Virus record (IMG/VR): IMGVR_UViG_3300034418_007369
Span: 1-64,000 of that record
Source of the DNA: a virus
Direction: 5' to 3' (one strand)
Length of the DNA: 64,000 nt
A model generated the notes under the pieces. It made no database searches. It was not told the DNA's origin and saw nothing but the letters and a program-made list of their open reading frames with translations. The translations under genes and the position numbers were made by a program. Shown piece after piece: positions 48,223 through 57,055 of the stretch. Every line of letters begins with the position of its first letter. Within the stretch, counting starts at the first letter, position 1.

Positions 48223-49013
48223 TGGAAATGAAATGTTCGGGTTGTGTTTTTACTAAAGTCAAGGACTCTAAACAGGCCGGATGCATGTTGAATAGAATAG
48301 AGAAACTTCAAGAAACCAACACGGAAGAAAAGGACGGAGTAGAGTACAAGGTTTTAAAAAGATTTTGCAATACGCATCGCCCAGAGCGATGGCTACAAAA
48401 GCTCACGCTTGACAAGAGTCTAGACGCCACTAGCACTGCGCTCGAAGAAGTAAGACCAAGAGTTGGATTTATTGTTTATTTAGACCACTCAAAAGATAAT
48501 CCGTTGACATGGCTTGAGTCAACTCTCATGGATATCAGAGATCAAACAGAGTCGGCTGCCAGATATGTGATTGTTGTTAACGAAAAAGTGGAATATAATC
48601 AACAAATTCATGATATGCTGCTGCTATTTTTCAATAAAGAAAAAACAGAGATTCACCTTTTACAATTATTAGAAGTACCTACAAATAAAATATGGATTGT
48701 TGATGAGTGCTTTCGGTTCGCTTTAAACGGATGGATTTATGTAACAACATCTGGCGAAGCGGTTAGTAGAAGCCTATTACAAGACATGCATGAGCACATT
48801 AATATAAAAATGAAAAGACTGTCTGTAGTTAAGCCATACGAAGGTATTAATGGGCTTCTATTTCAAACGGCGCTATTTAAATATTTAAATGGCAATAAAA
48901 CAAAGATTTGGGATGAAGATAAAAAAGACTCTAGACTATTTCTAGATAAAATAAAAGATCTAGACGCCGAGAATGATTGTATTTTAGAATGGAGTGATGT
49001 CAATGTTGCCTAA
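48219..49013 (+). CDS. Cys-rich protein with GT2-like (GT-A) region, 264 aa
   Basis: N-terminus MMEMKCSGCVFTKVKDSKQAGC ... FCNTHRPERW holds four or five Cys, a probable metal site. From residue ~80: VGFIVYLDHSKDNPLTWLESTLMDIRDQTESAARYVIVVNEK, resembling the first strand and helix of a GT-A fold, but the DxD is not obvious (ITTSGEAVSR replaces it). May be a degenerate or accessory glycosyltransferase. Overlaps the true GT2 by 11 nt. Confidence 0.5.
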   Translation: MMEMKCSGCVFTKVKDSKQAGCMLNRIEKLQETNTEEKDGVEYKVLKRFCNTHRPERWLQKLTLDKSLDATSTALEEVRPRVGFIVYLDHSKDNPLTWLESTLMDIRDQTESAARYVIVVNEKVEYNQQIHDMLLLFFNKEKTEIHLLQLLEVPTNKIWIVDECFRFALNGWIYVTTSGEAVSRSLLQDMHEHINIKMKRLSVVKPYEGINGLLFQTALFKYLNGNKTKIWDEDKKDSRLFLDKIKDLDAENDCILEWSDVNVA

Positions 49014-49758
49014 AGTAGCCATCATATGTGCAAATTATAATTATGGCAGGTATATTGTTGCCGCCATGAATAGTATAATAAATCAGACATACGAAGGTGA
49101 GCTTCGTTTGTATGTTGTAGACGATGGATCGTCTGACGATTCATGGGATAAAATTTGCGGCTATGTTAATAGCTATAGTCACCCAGCAGAAGGTCAAGAT
49201 AAGATTTACACGAAGCGAATCGAAAACTCTGGTGCTAGTGTCGCCCGCAATACAGCAATTGAAATGTGCTGGGACTGGGCCGATATCATTGGCGTTCTCG
49301 ATGCGGATGACGAATACAAACCAAGAAAAGTAGAAAAGTTTGTAAACAAGCTGATTGAATATCCTGAGATTGGCGCGGTTTATGGGGACTATGATATTCA
49401 TAAAACATATGCAGGTAAATCATATACAAAAGAAGAGTTCAAGCCATCATATTCTAGAGAAGAACTGTTAAAAAATTGCATCGTTCATAGCAACTCTTTG
49501 ATAAAAAAAGAATTTTTACAATCCGTCAGATTGCCCAATGGAGAATTTTTTGACAGTAGGCTGCATGGGCCAGCCAGTAAAGGATTTATCGGATGCACAG
49601 AGGATTACGATCTATGGCTCAGGATATCTAAAGTTTGTATCATTTGCCACGTTCCAGAATCGTTATCTATTGTTAATGAATCCGGTCAAAATCAGTCCAT
49701 GAAAATGACAAACGATGTCTTTAAACAAAACGCCGAAATATTAAGGAGTAGGTTTTGA
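49003..49758 (+). CDS. Glycosyltransferase family 2 (GT-A)
   Basis: 251 aa; ATG 49003 best fits the SD GGAG at 48991. PKVAIICANYNYGRYIVAAMNSIINQTYEGELRLYVVDDGSSDDSWDKI is the GT2 nucleotide-binding N-terminus. SGASVARNTAIEMCWDWADIIGVLDADDEYKP supplies the DxDD metal motif, and CTEDYDLWLRISK the ED catalytic base region. Substrate unknown. Confidence 0.92.
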   Translation: MLPKVAIICANYNYGRYIVAAMNSIINQTYEGELRLYVVDDGSSDDSWDKICGYVNSYSHPAEGQDKIYTKRIENSGASVARNTAIEMCWDWADIIGVLDADDEYKPRKVEKFVNKLIEYPEIGAVYGDYDIHKTYAGKSYTKEEFKPSYSREELLKNCIVHSNSLIKKEFLQSVRLPNGEFFDSRLHGPASKGFIGCTEDYDLWLRISKVCIICHVPESLSIVNESGQNQSMKMTNDVFKQNAEILRSRF

Positions 49759-50471
49759 ACAGGTCTACAACATCAATTAAGAAAAATATAACAGAGAAAG
49801 GATTGTCTGTTGTTATTCTTTCTGCTGGCGCAGGATCTAGAATTAGGTCTAATGAACCAAGAAGCCTAATAAAAGTTAAAGATGACTATCTTATAAATCA
49901 TCAGATAAAAGCTGTTAAAAGCATATTTAAAAATGTAGAAGTTATTGGCGTTTTTGGAACACATCTAGAAAAAATAATAAAAAAGCTAGATAACAAAATA
50001 AGGGTTGTAGAAAACCAATTACATAATACAACAAACAACTCAGAAAGCATGAGGCTTGGTTTAAATAACTGCCTATATGACAATGTTTTGTTTATTCATG
50101 GAGATATTTTTTTTAAAAGCTGCTTACTAGAAAGTGCAGACTTTAATAAATCGTTTTTAGTGGTTGATGCTAACCAAGACATGGAAGAAAAAGAAGTTGG
50201 GGTAACTATTAATAAAAAAGACGTTTCCATACTGTCATACGGGCTGCCAAAAAAATGGTGTCAAATCTGTTTTGTCACGGGTAAAGAACTAAGAATTCTT
50301 AAATCAATATTTTTAAAGTTTCAGGCAGTAGATAAAAAAATGTTATCTTTTGAGATTTTAAACAAAGTCATAGAAAACGGCGGATCTTTCCGGCATCATG
50401 AAAAAAAAGATTCGCACACTATAGAAATAGACTGCATCAAGGATTTAGAAAATGAAAATTTTAATTTGTAA
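49755..50471 (+). CDS. Nucleotidyltransferase (NTP-transferase fold)
   Basis: TTG start (4-nt overlap) with SD AGGAGTAGG. LSVVILSAGAGSRIRSNEPRSLIKVKDDYLINHQI carries the L-x-A-G-x-G-x-R nucleotide signature with S in place of the usual G, and NVLFIHGDIFF the metal-binding Asp. Resembles the short CTP/UTP-sugar or MobA-like transferases. Possibly activates a sugar or alditol phosphate for the island. Confidence 0.72.
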   Translation: MNRSTTSIKKNITEKGLSVVILSAGAGSRIRSNEPRSLIKVKDDYLINHQIKAVKSIFKNVEVIGVFGTHLEKIIKKLDNKIRVVENQLHNTTNNSESMRLGLNNCLYDNVLFIHGDIFFKSCLLESADFNKSFLVVDANQDMEEKEVGVTINKKDVSILSYGLPKKWCQICFVTGKELRILKSIFLKFQAVDKKMLSFEILNKVIENGGSFRHHEKKDSHTIEIDCIKDLENENFNL

Positions 50472-51489
50472 CGACGGACGACACGCCCATTTCTTTCAAA
50501 GAATGTCGTGGGCTAATGCTCTTACGGCGGCTGGCCATCAGGTGTTCCTTTGGGAAAAGGATACTATGCCAGCTTTTGACGCTTTTGATACGTGTGAGCC
50601 AGATATTTTTCTTGGGCAGGCTTATAATCTAGACGAAGCGACGATTAAATGCGTCAAAGAAAGACCACACCTAAGAGTTGGACTGCGCGCCGGAGACTGG
50701 GGCGATCAAACAAAAGATATAGATCAAAATAAATTTAACATCTTGACACTTACAACAAAAGAAGTTAAGATGCTAGAAGAATTAAAAAACGAAACAGGCG
50801 CTCCTGATTTTGTTCATATACACTATCCAGAATGGGCGGTAGAACAAACACATAATCGCTTTGAAAGTATCGGAATCAAAGCTGTATCACTAATGATGTG
50901 CGCAGACACTACCGTATATGGAGGCGGACAAAGAAGAGAAGAGCTTATGTGCGATATAGGATTTGTTGGAGGATACTGGCCCTATAAAGGACAGATTATA
51001 GATCAATATCTTATGCCTCTTTTACATCCTGTTGGCAGATATAATGTAAAAATATTCGGCAATCAACCTTGGCCTGCAAATCAATATTGCGGATTAATAC
51101 AAGACAATAAAGTAAAAGACTTATTTGTTTCTTCTAAAATATGTCCAAACCTTAGTGAGCCTCACGCGCACGAGTTTGGATTTGATGTAAATGAAAGAAT
51201 ATTTAAAGTTTTATATGCTGGCGGCTTCTGTATCACTGATAATGTAGAAGGGTATAAAATGTTTGGTGATGGCATTGTAATTGCAGATTCCCCAAAAGAT
51301 TTTACAGACAAAGTAGAATACTACGCAAACACTGATGCCGGAACAATGGATAGGTCAGAGATAATCCAAAAAGGACAAACACTTGTGAAAGAAAATCACA
51401 CAAACTATCATAGGACCGCACAGATTATGGATTTATTTGGCTACAAAGACGAAGCTAAAAAACTATTAGGGATTGCTAATGAACTCTAG
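50452..51489 (+). CDS. Glycosyltransferase, CgeB-like (GT-B)
   Basis: 345 aa. MKILICNDGRHAHFFQRMSWANALTAAGHQVFLWEKDTMP, then CDIGFVGGYWPYKGQIID and EPHAHEFGFDVNERIFKVLYAGGFCITDNVEGYKMFGDG, the C-terminal donor motif of the CgeB/Glyco_trans_1_2 group. Overlaps the upstream gene by 20 nt and the next by 11 nt. Confidence 0.82.
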   Translation: MKILICNDGRHAHFFQRMSWANALTAAGHQVFLWEKDTMPAFDAFDTCEPDIFLGQAYNLDEATIKCVKERPHLRVGLRAGDWGDQTKDIDQNKFNILTLTTKEVKMLEELKNETGAPDFVHIHYPEWAVEQTHNRFESIGIKAVSLMMCADTTVYGGGQRREELMCDIGFVGGYWPYKGQIIDQYLMPLLHPVGRYNVKIFGNQPWPANQYCGLIQDNKVKDLFVSSKICPNLSEPHAHEFGFDVNERIFKVLYAGGFCITDNVEGYKMFGDGIVIADSPKDFTDKVEYYANTDAGTMDRSEIIQKGQTLVKENHTNYHRTAQIMDLFGYKDEAKKLLGIANEL

Positions 51490-52441
51490 AAAAATTGTAA
51501 TTACTGGCGGTACTGGATTTCTTGGTAAGGCCGTTCGTAAAGCGTTGTTGGATTCTAATGATACTATTATTCCACTTAGAGGAAGAGGTGAATGGGACTT
51601 AACAAAACAAAAACATGTTGAATATTTGTTTGCTCATAATACTCCAGATGTCATTGTGCATCTCGCTGCTAGAGTTGGCGGAATAGGGGCGAATAAGGAA
51701 AACCCCGGATTGTTCATGTATGAGAATCTGGCGATGGGGATGAACTTGATTGAAACGGCCAGAAAATATGGCGCGCTAAAGAAGTTTGTTATGGTTGGGA
51801 CAGTGTGCGCATATCCAAAGTTTACGCCGGTTCCATTCAAAGAAGAAGATATATGGAACGGCTATCCAGAAGAGACCAATGCGCCTTATGGGATCGCTAA
51901 AAAAGCCCTTATGGAAATGCTTGCGGCTTATAATGCTCAATATGGACTTAACTGTACTAATCTCATTCCTGTAAATATGTATGGGCCGCATGATAATTTT
52001 CACCCAAGCATTAGTCATGTTATTCCCGCCATTATTTTAAAGATAGATAAAGCTATTCAAAATAAAGAAAGTTCTGTAGAACTCTGGGGAACTGGAAACG
52101 CCAGTAGAGAATTCCTTTATGTGGATGACTGTGCCGAAGCTATTAAACTAGCAATAGATACAGACACCACACCAGACCCAATCAACATTGGAACAGGTGT
52201 AGAGTTTACAATATCCGCTCTAGCCGAGAAGATAGCATCAATTATGGGATATGAAGGCGATGTCTTATTCAATGCAAACGGAATGGATGGGCAGCCGCGA
52301 CGATGTTTAGACACCTCGAAAGCAAAAGACGCGCTAGGATTTGAGGCGCAAACAGGTTTAATATCAGGACTGAAACAAACTATTGAATGGTACAATAATA
52401 ATAAAGAAAAATTTACTAGTTACTTTAAGGATATTGACTAA
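51479..52441 (+). CDS. fcl: NAD(P)-dependent epimerase, GDP-L-fucose synthase-like
   Basis: 320 aa, ATG 51479 (SD TTAGGGA). SDR fold: KIVITGGTGFLGKAV (GxxGxxG), VIVHLAARVGG, catalytic YGIAK (Y-x3-K) in ETNAPYGIAKKALMEML, and the substrate segment GTVCAYPKFTPVPFKEEDIWNGYPEETN that is characteristic of GDP-fucose synthase. It would convert GDP-4-keto-6-deoxymannose to GDP-L-fucose. No GDP-mannose dehydratase (GMD) is in the window. Confidence 0.83.
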   Translation: MNSRKIVITGGTGFLGKAVRKALLDSNDTIIPLRGRGEWDLTKQKHVEYLFAHNTPDVIVHLAARVGGIGANKENPGLFMYENLAMGMNLIETARKYGALKKFVMVGTVCAYPKFTPVPFKEEDIWNGYPEETNAPYGIAKKALMEMLAAYNAQYGLNCTNLIPVNMYGPHDNFHPSISHVIPAIILKIDKAIQNKESSVELWGTGNASREFLYVDDCAEAIKLAIDTDTTPDPINIGTGVEFTISALAEKIASIMGYEGDVLFNANGMDGQPRRCLDTSKAKDALGFEAQTGLISGLKQTIEWYNNNKEKFTSYFKDID

Positions 52442-52443
52442 AC

Positions 52444-52920
52444 ATGAAAATATTAGTTACTGGACTAGAAAGCTCTTGTACAAAAATAGTGTCTAAAATT
52501 TTTAGTGATAATCTTAAAATAGATGGATATGAAAAATATAATGGAGTAATGAGAATAAGCGATGATAAAAACCTAGTTTCACACATGAGCTTACCCTCTG
52601 GACAGAGAACGTTTTTCTATATACCAAAAATTAAAGATTGGGATATTATAACTATCGCTACTAGGGATTATAATTGTTCTTTAAAATCAAAAATAAATAA
52701 CCATCAGCCAATAGTTAAAAATGCAATTGCCGAGCACGATAATGGCGCATATATACTATCTGAAATGATAAAATTTGATAACGTGCATGTTTTTTCTTAT
52801 GAAAGCTGGTTTTTACTTGGGGATCTATATGTTAAGAAATTTTTAAATCAGTTCAATATAGACTACTCAAAAAAAATAAATCCCGAAAACGTTAATAAAA
52901 AATACATGAAAGATTTTTAA
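52444..52920 (+). CDS. Sulfotransferase-like P-loop protein, 158 aa
   Basis: MKILVTGLESSCTKIVSKIFSDNLKID has the GLESSxTK-x-x-S-K first strand and loop I associate with small phage/bacterial sulfotransferase-like proteins (5'-phosphosulfate-binding type). Later DWDIITIATRDYN fits the second strand. Shorter than full sulfotransferases (~250 aa), so it may be a minimal form. Abuts the next GT by 1-nt overlap. Confidence 0.5.
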   Translation: MKILVTGLESSCTKIVSKIFSDNLKIDGYEKYNGVMRISDDKNLVSHMSLPSGQRTFFYIPKIKDWDIITIATRDYNCSLKSKINNHQPIVKNAIAEHDNGAYILSEMIKFDNVHVFSYESWFLLGDLYVKKFLNQFNIDYSKKINPENVNKKYMKDF

Positions 52921-53768
52921 TGATTACATCTATTATATTCAGTAAAAATAGACCTTTGCAGCTTGACTTATGTCTAAATAGCATAAAGCAAAACTTTCCA
53001 CAATCAACACAGAATATTGTGATTCACAACAACTCTGTTGAGTTTGGGAAGGCTCATTTGCAGCAAAAGAAAGAACATCCAGACGTTGAGTTCTGGCAGC
53101 AAACAGAGTCGCTGTTTTGTGATATCTGGGACGCCATGAAAGAAGCCAAGAACGACTATGTGTGCTTTTTTGTAGATGATTGCATTGTCTATAATAAGGT
53201 ATTCCTTGAAGAAATAAATTTACAAAATCTAGAAAAAGATATTGTCTCTTGTATTTCGCTGCGCTTGGGCATGAATATATGTGAAAGAAGTCACGACAAT
53301 CAAGCCTTTCCTGACAGGCCAGTAACGTATGGTTTTTCTGAATGTGGCGGATGGATGATTGTCAATAGAACCAGTAATACATATGGGTCATACTGGTCTT
53401 ATAACTTGTCTGTAGACGGTCACATCTTTAAAAAATCAAGCATGAAAGAAATGTCTTTTGAGCTATGGAAAATTTCTCAATTTAAAGACTGGAAACAAAC
53501 GCCAAATGAATTTGAAGGCGCGCTACAGAGGTTCTGGACCATTACTCCCGCTGCCATAGTCTGCCCTTTTCAAAGTGCCGTGGTAAATAGCCCAAACAAT
53601 AAAACACAAGACTCTCATGATAATAGGTCTGGAGACTACTACGACTATGATGAGTTTTCTTTATTAAGGAAATATGAAGATGGTAAAAGAATTAAATTAA
53701 GTAACATTGATTTCGGACACATAAAATGTCCACACACCGAAATAGACATCTTAAAGGACTTAAAATGA
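52920..53768 (+). CDS. Glycosyltransferase, GT-A type, 282 aa
   Basis: ITSIIFSKNRPLQLDLCLNSIKQNFPQSTQNIVIHNNS is a GT2-like start, and KNDYVCFFVDDCIVYNK the VDD metal site. Then SCISLRLGMNICE and CGGWMIVNRTS. Acceptor end not recognised. Cytoplasmic. Runs directly into the methyltransferase gene. Confidence 0.75.
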   Translation: MITSIIFSKNRPLQLDLCLNSIKQNFPQSTQNIVIHNNSVEFGKAHLQQKKEHPDVEFWQQTESLFCDIWDAMKEAKNDYVCFFVDDCIVYNKVFLEEINLQNLEKDIVSCISLRLGMNICERSHDNQAFPDRPVTYGFSECGGWMIVNRTSNTYGSYWSYNLSVDGHIFKKSSMKEMSFELWKISQFKDWKQTPNEFEGALQRFWTITPAAIVCPFQSAVVNSPNNKTQDSHDNRSGDYYDYDEFSLLRKYEDGKRIKLSNIDFGHIKCPHTEIDILKDLK

Positions 53769-54502
53769 GCATATACGTACATTACGTACAATCTATAATA
53801 GAAAACTTAGAGCTAAGTCGTGAGCAGTTATTTTTTAAAAGCGACCCAAGATATCAATATGTACTAGAGCACGTAAGCAAAAATCATGGATCAGAATATC
53901 TTGATCTAATAAAAGAAGAATTTCACAACGTTTACAAAGAACACAAAAACCTATTTGTAAACTTGAGTAAAAAAAACGACTCAGTAGGCAAGCCTACGCA
54001 ATATTATTATTTTGATTTCTGTGAATGTTCTCCTACAAACTTGAGATACATCTATCAGTCTTTGTTGATACTCAAATATGCTAATGAGCTTGGTTTAAAA
54101 ACACTAGACATCATAGAAATTGGTGGTGGATATGGTGGTCTTTGTTTTTTCTTAAAAAATATGTGCCATATATACTCTGTCAATATAGCATCATATGTAA
54201 TATATGATCTCCCGGAGGCAGAATCATTACAATCAAAATACTTAGAGTATCATGATTTAAGACTCAGCGAAAAACAAACATTAAAAGGCGAACATTTCCT
54301 GATAAGTAACTACGCATTTAGCGAGCTTCCAGAGCCAATAAGAAAAACATACGAAAAAGAAGTAATAAACCCGTTTTGCTCTTTTGGGTTTTTGGCTTGG
54401 AATGGGTGTGAGTTTTATCGTTTTGTAGACGATAAAGATTTTTTAATAGAAGAAGAAAAACCACAAACACACCCAAACAATAGATACATTTATTTCAAAT
54501 AA
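53765..54502 (+). CDS. Putative sugar O-methyltransferase, 245 aa
   Basis: ATG 53765, ATGA overlap. LDIIEIGGGYGGLCFFLKNM is the SAM-binding motif I, and IASYVIYDLPEAESLQSKYL the motif II region. LISNYAFSELPEPIRKTYEKEVI and AWNGCEFYRF match the family annotated putative sugar O-methyltransferase. It would cap a glycan unit made by neighbouring GTs. Confidence 0.78.
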   Translation: MSIYVHYVQSIIENLELSREQLFFKSDPRYQYVLEHVSKNHGSEYLDLIKEEFHNVYKEHKNLFVNLSKKNDSVGKPTQYYYFDFCECSPTNLRYIYQSLLILKYANELGLKTLDIIEIGGGYGGLCFFLKNMCHIYSVNIASYVIYDLPEAESLQSKYLEYHDLRLSEKQTLKGEHFLISNYAFSELPEPIRKTYEKEVINPFCSFGFLAWNGCEFYRFVDDKDFLIEEEKPQTHPNNRYIYFK

Positions 54503-54512
54503 GGATTAGAAT

Positions 54513-55370
54513 ATGAGATATTTAATACTGGGTAAAGACGATCTAAAGGGTATTCCGGGCAGCGATTCAGCGAAGGATGGGGATATTAATAGATACTGGG
54601 AGCTTGGATGGGAGTCTGTTGGCGGCAGGATTGATTTTATTTCTTTTTATAATCAAGGCTTTTGGGATCAAGACAACATGACAGCCGTGGCAATAGAAGA
54701 CAGGATGTTTCTGTACACTAAAATGTGCAAAAATGTAATTTCTTATACAGAGTTTAAAAAATTAAATGTGTCAAGAGAACAAATAATTTTTGACATTCCC
54801 GCCAACCATATGAGCTGCTGTTTTACAAAAAAAAGTATTTTTTTAAAACCCGGAACGATTGAGTATTACAGAAAAAAAGAAGACCAAGAATTAATTTTTA
54901 ATGGATTCGATCTAGATGGAGCCATTGAACCAGAAGAACCCTTTGTTACAATGTGCATCAGGAGAAGGGGCTGGTGTCCAGATAGAAACAGTGATATATC
55001 ATTTTTTCAGAGGCTTGTAGACGGCATAAAAGATCATTATCCAATATATGTAGTTGGCAAAGGTAATGAACAGTTTTGCGAAGAAAACGGAATCAACTTT
55101 GTTGAAAAATTAAAAGATTATGTTTCATTAATTAAAAATAAAAATTGTGCAAGGTTGATAACACAGGCAACAGGATTAGTCGCCCTAGCTCTAACTTGCG
55201 CAGAGACAGATATAGAACTAATAGATCAGTCTAAATGTTCAAGACTAGATAGTTCAGACGCGATATTGGGAGGAAAATGTATACATTTTTTCAAAGGTGA
55301 AGTAACTCCGTATTTTTATGCAGACGATAAAACTTGTCAAGAAATAATATCAAAAACAATCAAAAAATAA
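54513..55370 (+). CDS. Hypothetical glycan-related protein, 285 aa
   Basis: SD AAGGATTAGAAT. EPFVTMCIRRRGWCPDRNSDISFFQRLVDGI with YPIYVVGKGNEQF and LITQATGLVALALTCA resembles the C-terminal donor half of GT-B enzymes of the fucosyl/heptosyl type (an R-R residue pair and a T-G-x-x-x-x-x-x-x-C/S-x-T end). Assigned as glycosyltransferase-like only by fold impression and neighbours. Confidence 0.5.
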   Translation: MRYLILGKDDLKGIPGSDSAKDGDINRYWELGWESVGGRIDFISFYNQGFWDQDNMTAVAIEDRMFLYTKMCKNVISYTEFKKLNVSREQIIFDIPANHMSCCFTKKSIFLKPGTIEYYRKKEDQELIFNGFDLDGAIEPEEPFVTMCIRRRGWCPDRNSDISFFQRLVDGIKDHYPIYVVGKGNEQFCEENGINFVEKLKDYVSLIKNKNCARLITQATGLVALALTCAETDIELIDQSKCSRLDSSDAILGGKCIHFFKGEVTPYFYADDKTCQEIISKTIKK

Positions 55371-55385
55371 TAGATGGGAGAAGAT

Positions 55386-55694
55386 ATGGCAGATACGCTT
55401 GGCGGTCTTATTGATAAACTGATAACCGTAGACATGAAAATGTGGAACAACCAAGAGTTTCTTTATGAAGTTCGTAGAATTCCATTTGAAGAATTTAAAG
55501 AAAAGTATACTAGCGATGACACTAAACAACTAGCTCTTTTTTCTTCTCTCAAAAAATGTTGTGATCTTAACTTCCAAAGGAATGTGTTGATAGATGAAAT
55601 AGATGAAATGATCGCGTCGGTTTTAGAGGCTCTTTCCTCTGGGGAAAAAATAGATTATGAAAAATTCATCCAGAGAAAACACAAAACATACTAA
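55386..55694 (+). CDS. DUF4254-like small protein, 102 aa
   Basis: ATG 55386 has the SD GGGAGAAG; ATG 55374 has none. MADTLGGLIDKLITVDMKMWNNQEFLYEVR fits the TLxxLIDxLxxxxxKxW pattern of a small helical family (DUF4254-type) often placed inside glycan loci. Helical, acidic. Function unknown. Confidence 0.55.
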   Translation: MADTLGGLIDKLITVDMKMWNNQEFLYEVRRIPFEEFKEKYTSDDTKQLALFSSLKKCCDLNFQRNVLIDEIDEMIASVLEALSSGEKIDYEKFIQRKHKTY

Positions 55695-55812
55695 AAAGAT
55701 ACAAGAAATAGCAGAACATATCAAATATAAATATGGACTGTCTGAGTGGAGCGCAAAAGTTTTAGTCAATGATATTGTAGAATTATATAATAGATCAAAA
55801 AGTGAGGAATAA
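55657..55812 (+). CDS. Hypothetical small protein, 51 aa
   Basis: ATG 55657 overlaps the previous gene by 38 nt in another frame; its TAA abuts the acetyltransferase ATG. Helical (TKHTKKIQEIAEHIKYKYGLSEWSAKVLVNDIVELYNRSKSEE minus ends) and basic at the start. Supported only by position and composition. Confidence 0.35.
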   Translation: MKNSSRENTKHTKKIQEIAEHIKYKYGLSEWSAKVLVNDIVELYNRSKSEE

Positions 55813-56382
55813 ATGTTTAACGATGGTTATTTTTCTGAAAATGATATAAAAGATAGATTTAAGTCTGTTGGTAAAAATGTTTTAATTTCTAAGAACTGCA
55901 CAATTATAGGAACAGAAAACATAGAAATAGGTAATAATGTTAGAATTGATGACTACTGTTGTATTATGGTTGGTAGTGACGGGGCAAGTCTTAAAATTGG
56001 CTCATATGTTCACATCGCGGCAAATTGTTATCTGTCTGCGAAAAATGGAATTATAATGGAAGATTTCACTGGAATATCTCAAGGCGTTAAGATATATAGT
56101 AATTCAGATGATTACTCTGGAGCATTTTTAACAAACCCAACCGTTCCGTCTGAGTTTACAAACGCTACCGGGAGAACCGTCACGTTGAAAAAACATGCGA
56201 TAGTCGGTTCTGGGGCTGTTATCTTGCCGGGAGTCACCATACATGAAGGCACATCTGTAGGGGCTTTATCATTAGTAACTAAAGACTTAAAAGAATGGAG
56301 TATTTATTTTGGTATTCCAGCAAAGAGGTTGAAGAACAGATTAAAAAATCTTTTAGACTTAGAAAAAAAACTTGAGGAATAA
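55813..56382 (+). CDS. Hexapeptide-repeat acetyltransferase (LbH)
   Basis: 189 aa. Left-handed beta-helix hexapeptides from ~residue 28: IGTENIEIGNNVRIDDYCCIMVG, SLKIGSYVHIAANCYLSA, then the active-site region and AIVGSGAVILPGVTIHEGTSVGALSLVTKDL, ending FGIPAKRLKNR. The WbbJ/NeuD-like layout acylates a sugar. In the context of RmlA/RmlB and an aminotransferase it may N-acetylate a 4-amino-sugar. SD GAGGAA. Confidence 0.88.
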   Translation: MFNDGYFSENDIKDRFKSVGKNVLISKNCTIIGTENIEIGNNVRIDDYCCIMVGSDGASLKIGSYVHIAANCYLSAKNGIIMEDFTGISQGVKIYSNSDDYSGAFLTNPTVPSEFTNATGRTVTLKKHAIVGSGAVILPGVTIHEGTSVGALSLVTKDLKEWSIYFGIPAKRLKNRLKNLLDLEKKLEE

Positions 56383-56383
56383 T

Positions 56384-57055
56384 ATGAAAATATCGTCTAT
56401 AATAGAAGCTGCATACAAATTGCCGGATAAATTTTACGCTTTAGAGTGTGGAGCCTGTAGACCGGAGTATATTGAAACAGAAGACTGGAGAAGAAAGCAT
56501 GAAGTCTGGCTACTTGAACCAAATTTAGAAGTATACAATCAATTAAAATCATTAGATTATAAAGTACTTAATCTTGCGCTTTCAGATAATAATCAAAAAC
56601 AAACTTTTTATATTTCAAAATCTGAAGGGTTTTGTTATTTAGAATCATCAAGCTTAAACGATAGTCAAAAAAATAATGAGCAAGAATTACTAAGTTATGA
56701 GGTGGAGTGCATAACATACAAAAATCTACAAAAAAAACTAGGTATAATATATGACATTCTTATACTAGACATAGAAGGTCAAGAAGATAGAGTATTAAAA
56801 AATTTACTAACAATAGAAAAAAAATACTTACCTAAAATTTTATGTGTTGAGTGTGGATATGAATGGGAAGATAGAAAAAAAATATGTAAAAAACTTGGCT
56901 ACAATTTAGATTTCTATTACTATAACAATGCCTATTTTTCTTTATGTAATACTTTTACAAAAGACATAAACACGATTGAGACGTATAATAAATCTTGGCC
57001 TAACTGGGACTATAGCGGGAAAAGAATTTATGACAACGAAAATACCAATATATAA
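56384..57055 (+). CDS. FkbM-family methyltransferase
   Basis: ATG 56384, 223 aa. YALECGACRPEYIETEDWRRKHEVWLLEPNLEVYNQL (SAM motif with an unusual C in ECGAC), LNLALSDNNQKQTFYIS, and YDILILDIEGQEDRVLKNL with LCVECGYEW fit FkbM. Usually O-methylates sugars. Overlaps the aminotransferase by 26 nt. Confidence 0.78.
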   Translation: MKISSIIEAAYKLPDKFYALECGACRPEYIETEDWRRKHEVWLLEPNLEVYNQLKSLDYKVLNLALSDNNQKQTFYISKSEGFCYLESSSLNDSQKNNEQELLSYEVECITYKNLQKKLGIIYDILILDIEGQEDRVLKNLLTIEKKYLPKILCVECGYEWEDRKKICKKLGYNLDFYYYNNAYFSLCNTFTKDINTIETYNKSWPNWDYSGKRIYDNENTNI